DNA of 64,000 bases from Begonia masoniana (taxonomy: Eukaryota; Streptophyta; Magnoliopsida; Cucurbitales; Begoniaceae): positions 9,157,151 through 9,221,150 of the forward strand of contig CM039502.1 in assembly GCA_022432975.1 (NCBI GenBank). Reading direction: 5' to 3'. Numbering within the stretch: position 1 is the first letter of the stretch; every line of letters starts with the position of its first letter. The position numbers were made by a program, and so were the translations under genes. A model generated the notes under the pieces. That model made no database searches. It was given only the letters and a program-made list of their open reading frames with translations, and was not told the origin of the DNA. Of the stretch, positions 59,418 to 64,000 are shown piece by piece.

Positions 59418-59752
59418 CGGACACTAGAGCAAGCTCAGAAGGATGAGAAAGAGGCGATTCAATTCTTGTATTTGTACCTTCTTTGAGGCGTGCGGTTCCT
59501 TTCCTTTCCTTGGATTCCTTGACTTCGCCCCTAGGAGTTCCTTTCCTTTTACATAAATCTACAAATTTATGGCTCTACAGTTAGCCCAGTCTGATTTCGT
59601 GATTATAGCACATAGCACCAGCGGTTTGGGCCTATTTATAGCCCATAAGTGGAATCCATTGCAGGTTCAAGGTGAAAGAATTGTTCCAATTACAAATAAT
59701 TATTTTTTTTATTTTTATCTTTTAAAGTTTAAATAATTATCTTTAGCCACAA
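59418..59752. other. PUX1 leader and upstream region
   Basis: Contains the likely PUX1 leader, with a CT/GA-rich part and CCTTTCC direct repeats at about 59488-59550. GGCCTA / AGCCCA site II-like motifs occur near 59580-59645. No other gene. Confidence 0.4.
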
Positions 59753-59809
59753 CTAGGGACTATGGTTGGGTGCGGTCCGGGTCCACTCCAAACCGGAACA
59801 ATGACCCAC

Positions 59810-62273
59810 TGTAACACCCCTAAAACTGTACCCGTTTTTTCCCGAATATATTTTTATATTTTTTTTTTTCTAATAAATTTAATTAAACTTTAAGTGGAAG
59901 CTAAACCGAAATCGAAACCAGAATCGAAATCGGAATTGAAATCTAACCTTTAAAACAATTTAAATAAAACTTTTAAAACAATTAAATTAAATCAATTAAA
60001 ACTAATAAAACATAATAAAACATTGGGAGGGCAAAACCGTCCCTGCTGACAAAAGAGAGGCAGCGACCGATCTCTGCGAATTGCAGAGATCGATCGCTGC
60101 ATGCTATATGCATTGCAGGGATCGATCTCTGCAATTTGCAGAGATCGATCGCTGCACTCTATATACATTGCAGCGATCCTTTCCTGTTTTTCTCCTCTGT
60201 TCTGTTTTACTTTCCCACTAAGTACTCTCTGGAATCTGAACTTCCAGAGAGCACAACGGCCCTTTTATTTTCATCCCATATGCTCTCTGGAATCCGATTC
60301 CAGAGAGCAACACTTCATCAAATAACTATCTGAAAATCAACTTCTATATCTATTCATCGACTACTAATTACGTAATTCAGACTTACAATAACACGATACT
60401 CTAATTGCGATAAGACTTTCTAAAAACGAACGGCGTGGATAGCTCTAAAACTTGAGCATATCCGTACCGAACCTAAAACAGTACAAATACAGTTTACTAA
60501 ATCATTTAAGACACTATACACCAAACAGTTCCAGAATTTTCAAAAACAAATTAAACATCCTAAAATATCTATACATATTCTATCAATTATCCCAAAACGT
60601 TCCCAAAACCCTCAAAACTCTATACATACTTCCCACGGGTCGGTTACGCCTCGACTGCGCCAGCACACCACCGCAGCCATCATCCGTCAACTGAGCTATG
60701 CCTCAGGCGGAGGAACGTCGTCCTCACCTGGTATCTCGTAGTCTATGTCACCTACACCATACATAAACACACTATGAGATAAATCTCAGTAAGCCCTAGT
60801 AAATGCGATGCATGCTGTGCTATGAGTTCGATAAATCATGCTTTATTTTATCTTTCTATGCAATGCTCTGTAGGTGTCACCGAGATCCTATACCCTCTAA
60901 CCAGAGAGAGCTCATCCAGCGGGCGGACTACTCTTTCCAGCTAGAGGAGGGGGGTACACGCTTACAATCCGTACAGCCGTGCCTGAGCCCCACCTCGCGT
61001 GACCTGTATCTGTATGCCTTTCGGCCTGTAAGCCTTTCGGCCGGTGTACTGTAAGCCTTTCGGCCGTGAACTGTAAGCCTTTCGGCCGTGAACTGTAAGC
61101 CTTTCGGCCGATGCTATGCTTTACGTTATCTTTAAAACTCTGTGCGGAAATTCGTTTTCATGCTTTTCTTTAAAACCAAGTGATGCGTGAACAGTTCAAT
61201 ATCATACAATAAACAAGCAACACATAGACCATCGGGACTTTAAAAACGTAAACTATAAACTCCTAAGACCTAGCTACCCAAACCGAGCAAAACTAACTAA
61301 AGGCATCTCCAAAACGCCTCGAGACGACACGATGTACGGTGTAGGCCGATTTGGCCAAAGAAACTCACGAGAACTTACCTCGCGTCCAAAGCAGCTTAAA
61401 CCCGTCCACGAGCACTGTTTACCTAAGCAATTTACAAGGATTTACGTTAAACGAGTTTATTCAAAAATCTCGAAATTTCGTAAATTCTAACATTTTTCCT
61501 AAATCGATTAGATTCGTCCAAATACGTCCAACACGTTCAATATTTACTTAATCATTGACAACTTATCGATTACGAGCCCTAGATCTCGTTTTTAATCGAA
61601 AACCTAAACGAACCTAAACGTTTAAAACTTTACGAAACTCGGATTTCAATGTTCCAAAACTATAGAGACTTACCGAGAACGTCGATTGGAGGAAGAAACG
61701 TGAAGGACGGAGGAAAAACGGAACAAAACCGGAGGTCGGATCGTGAGAAACGTCGACGGCCAGAGAGGGTTTGCGAGAGAGAAAAGAGAAACAGAGAGAA
61801 AGTGGTTCTGGAATTCGAAGAGGAGAAATGAAATGAAATAAAAGAACTTTGATTGATTTATAATATTGAATTTGCTAATTACCAAGTTGCCCTTATTTGG
61901 TTTTTATATTGATTTCGTCCTTCGGTTCGTTAATCGTCTAGCCATTCGACCTCTCCAAACGTCCTTACTTCACCAATAAGTCTAACTTATTATTTGGGAC
62001 TTAATAAAACTGTCCGTTCACAATTCGGACCTCATTTACTATTTTTGCAAGAACGTCTTTTTCATTACGAAAAGCTTAATTGTTCGGAATATAGCGTTTG
62101 ATCTCCGAAAATTCCCGTAAATTTCTTAAAATTCTTATTATTCGTTAGGATCGTAATGACGCTTTCTTTTTGTGAAACGGACCTGGTTTGACATATTTAC
62201 CAAAAATGCCACTATATAATAAAATAACAATATAATATATTAAATCCGAAATCCGTACAAGCCGGATATTACA
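59810..62273. mobile_element. Solo LTR (2464 bp), Gypsy-like
   Basis: It begins TGTAACACCCC and ends GATATTACA, with the 5-bp duplication CCCAC at 59805-59809 and 62274-62278. No primer-binding site, gag/pol or second LTR is present. Inside are hairpins (60050-60180; 60230-60308) and a short tandem repeat of GTAAGCCTTTCGGCC units at about 61009-61110. Its 3' third resembles the LTR at 1-1341. ORFs inside it are not supported as genes. Confidence 0.93.
61009..61110. repeat. Short tandem repeat (GTAAGCCTTTCGGCC core, about 22 bp) in the LTR
   Basis: About five units separated by TGAACT- or TGTACT-type spacers. Part of the solo LTR; no separate function evident. Confidence 0.85.
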
Positions 62274-62640
62274 CCCACGGTCCCTGGAACCGGAACCAAA
62301 ATTGTGGGTTCTAGAACCGAACTAGAACCCAAGTTTTTTAAAAAAATTTCTTAGAAATTTTTTTACATTTTTTATTGTTTTTGGGTCAGGTTTTTGGAAC
62401 TTAAGTCAGAGTTTTGGGCTCATTTTCAGATATGAGCCAATTTTTTCTAATATTGGGTTGGTTTTAATCGATTTTCAAGTCGAATATCTGACCCACGATT
62501 TAGTTTGATTTTATCGGTTCTTGCAAATATGAAAATGAAATCGAGACCGGACGGCACTGTTCTTGAAAATCTTGAACTGTGGGTAGGTAGAACAGGCCCA
62601 AACCGGGCCCAAATCGCGCGGTTTGGTTAAAACTACATTT

Positions 62641-63147
62641 CTCGTCCAGTTTTGGCCGCCCAACAATCAAATCTCTTTTATTTCTTTATCAATTGTAATG
62701 TATTTTTATTTAATTTAAGTATCAAACAACAATTAATTATAATAATTTATCAAAAAACTAAATTTGATAAACACGTCAATTTACTAAACAAATATTCATT
62801 TTTTTTTTCAAATTTAATTACCGTAACAGAACTATTAATAATTATTATTATAGAAAAAAATATATATCAATACCAAACTAGTTTATAGTGGGGCTGATGG
62901 AATCAATTAGATTATAAAAGTAACACTCAATATTTTAAACCTTCTAAAAGTTCTTTGCTCGTGAGCCGAAGTTTGGAGTAGATGTAGATTACTCAAAAAT
63001 GCTATTTATACATCTTGAAGAAGTTACATTTTTTTTTTTGTAAATACAAATGTAACTTCTTCATTACTCGTAATACAATATTGTCTGTTTTGAGATAAAT
63101 CTGAACGATTTTATTTTTTGGGTTAATCTAAAATGTGTTGCACTAAG
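62641..63147. other. AT-rich spacer before the last LTR
   Basis: No gene is seen. A short inverted pair (AAGAAGTTACATTT / AAATGTAACTTCTT) at about 63018-63061 can form a hairpin around a T-rich loop and may be a tiny MITE end. Confidence 0.4.
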
Positions 63148-64000
63148 TGTTGACTTAAATAATGTTTAAGTCTTAATTTGTTTTTAATGATGAATTTGTC
63201 TGCTTAATATTGTAATTTGATTATGTCTATTAATTGAATTTAATGAAATGCATTGGAGTTAGATTTGTTGGAGATACCCTTAAAAAAGGTATTTTAGTTT
63301 TTAATGCATATGATTAAGTGTACAGGGCTGAAATGTATTAAGCAAAAGAATCAGTCCACCGGTCACAAAACGACAAGAACGGAGTCGTTTAAAAGGGTCA
63401 GTCCACCGGTCACTAAACGACAAGGCGGATGACTAAATGGAATTAGTCCACCGGTCACTAAACGACAAGGCGGATGACTAAATGGAATTAGTCCACCGCT
63501 CACTAAAAGACAAGGCGGATGAGCTAAAAGAAAATACCCCACCGCTCGCTAAACGACAAAGGCGGATGTTCGAAAAGAATCAGTCCACCGCTCGCTAGAC
63601 GACAAAGGCGGATGAGTAAACCAAATTACTCTTCCGGCCACTAAACGACAAAGGCGGAAGACTTCAACAAAATGCTCTTCCAGCCTCAAAAATTACTCTT
63701 CCGGTCACTAAACGACAGAGGTGGAAGACAACTACAAATCAATCATCCGACGCCGGTTCAAGCGTTTTAAGCTTCATCATCCGACGCCGGTTCAAGGGTT
63801 TAAAGCTTCATCTTCTGTTGGCGGTTCAAGACTACAAGTCAGCTTTGTCTTCCGCCAGAATTCAAATTAGCCGCGAAGCTACAGTGACGTCGTTTTCAGC
63901 CATAACTCCAGAACATTAATGGCGACGACGATTTGCAACTACAAACGGCAACGGCTACCTGATCTTGTACGGAAGCTGCTCCAACGGTAACTAAACTTCT
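63148..64000 (+). mobile_element. Copia-type LTR, right part outside the window
   Basis: It starts TGTTGACTTAAATAATGTTTAAG, like the solo LTR at 8290, and shares the same order of blocks: an ACCCTTAAAAAAGGTATTTTAGTTT segment, a minisatellite, CGGTTCAAG/TTTAAAGCTTCATC repeats, and the CCAGAATTCAAATTAGCCGCGAAG block. Its minisatellite (63350-63730) has about eight degenerate units of 40-47 bp around CACTAAACGACAAGGCGGATGA, not the 24-bp unit. Only the first ~850 bp are visible, so LTR versus whole element cannot be decided. Confidence 0.8.

Larger units (their letters stand above)
59753..62640. mobile_element. hAT-like MITE split by a solo LTR
   Basis: GGTTGGGTGCGGTCCGGG sequence at 59764-59782 and CGGAACCAAAATTG / CCGAACTAGAACCC sequence after 62279 resemble subterminal parts of the hAT elements in the window. 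They become adjacent if the LTR and one copy of its target duplication are ignored. Outer ends (about 59753 and about 62600) and the 8-bp duplication could not be fixed. Confidence 0.5.

Overview
The window is nuclear DNA of a flowering plant, most likely a eudicot. The evidence is GT-AG introns, AT-rich spacers, plant-type families (cytosolic G6PDH, LHT amino acid transporter, PUX1, mitochondrial cytochrome c1, PHB3-type prohibitin, mTERF), and many nested plant transposons (MULE, hAT, Gypsy- and Copia-type LTRs, a TRIM). No species call is attempted.

Layout. (1) 1-6004: end of an LTR inserted in a decayed Mutator-like element. The element has a MuDR-type transposase (+), a broken Transposase_32-like gene (-), and a GC-rich tail full of a KpnI-type palindrome. 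(2) About 6045-17175 (unit A) and about 18800-25737 (unit B): two tandem copies of one segment. Each has an orphan first exon of an mTERF gene followed by an intact four-exon mTERF gene (485 codons each). They differ by insertions with readable target-site duplications. Unit A carries a 6.3-kb hAT (itself hit by a Copia solo LTR and a TRIM) and a foldback element. Unit B carries a Mutator-type MITE and a 2.3-kb unshared block with a chloroplast rpoB fragment. (3) 26205-31985: a second hAT, whose transposase is spoiled by one nonsense codon and which holds two minisatellites and an internal duplication. (4) 33100-59420: the gene-rich part, with cytochrome c1 (+), a TLC-domain protein (+) behind a TTC repeat of about 171 copies, an LHT amino acid transporter (-), prohibitin (+), cytosolic glucose-6-phosphate dehydrogenase (-) and PUX1 (-). 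(5) 59750-64000: a hAT-like MITE split by a 2.46-kb solo LTR, and the start of another Copia LTR.

The genes are not an operon or cluster. Several serve mitochondria or central metabolism: cytochrome c1 (complex III), prohibitin (inner-membrane scaffold), mTERFs (organelle gene expression) and G6PDH (NADPH supply). Two otherwise well-conserved genes (LHT and G6PDH) each have a 1-base frameshift inside an exon. These are either real lesions or consensus errors.

No clearly new defence or enzymatic system was found. The most unusual signals are the long TTC tract next to a gene start, a duplicated splice acceptor in both mTERF copies, the palindrome-rich Mutator-like and foldback elements, and an inverted repeat just upstream of the prohibitin gene.
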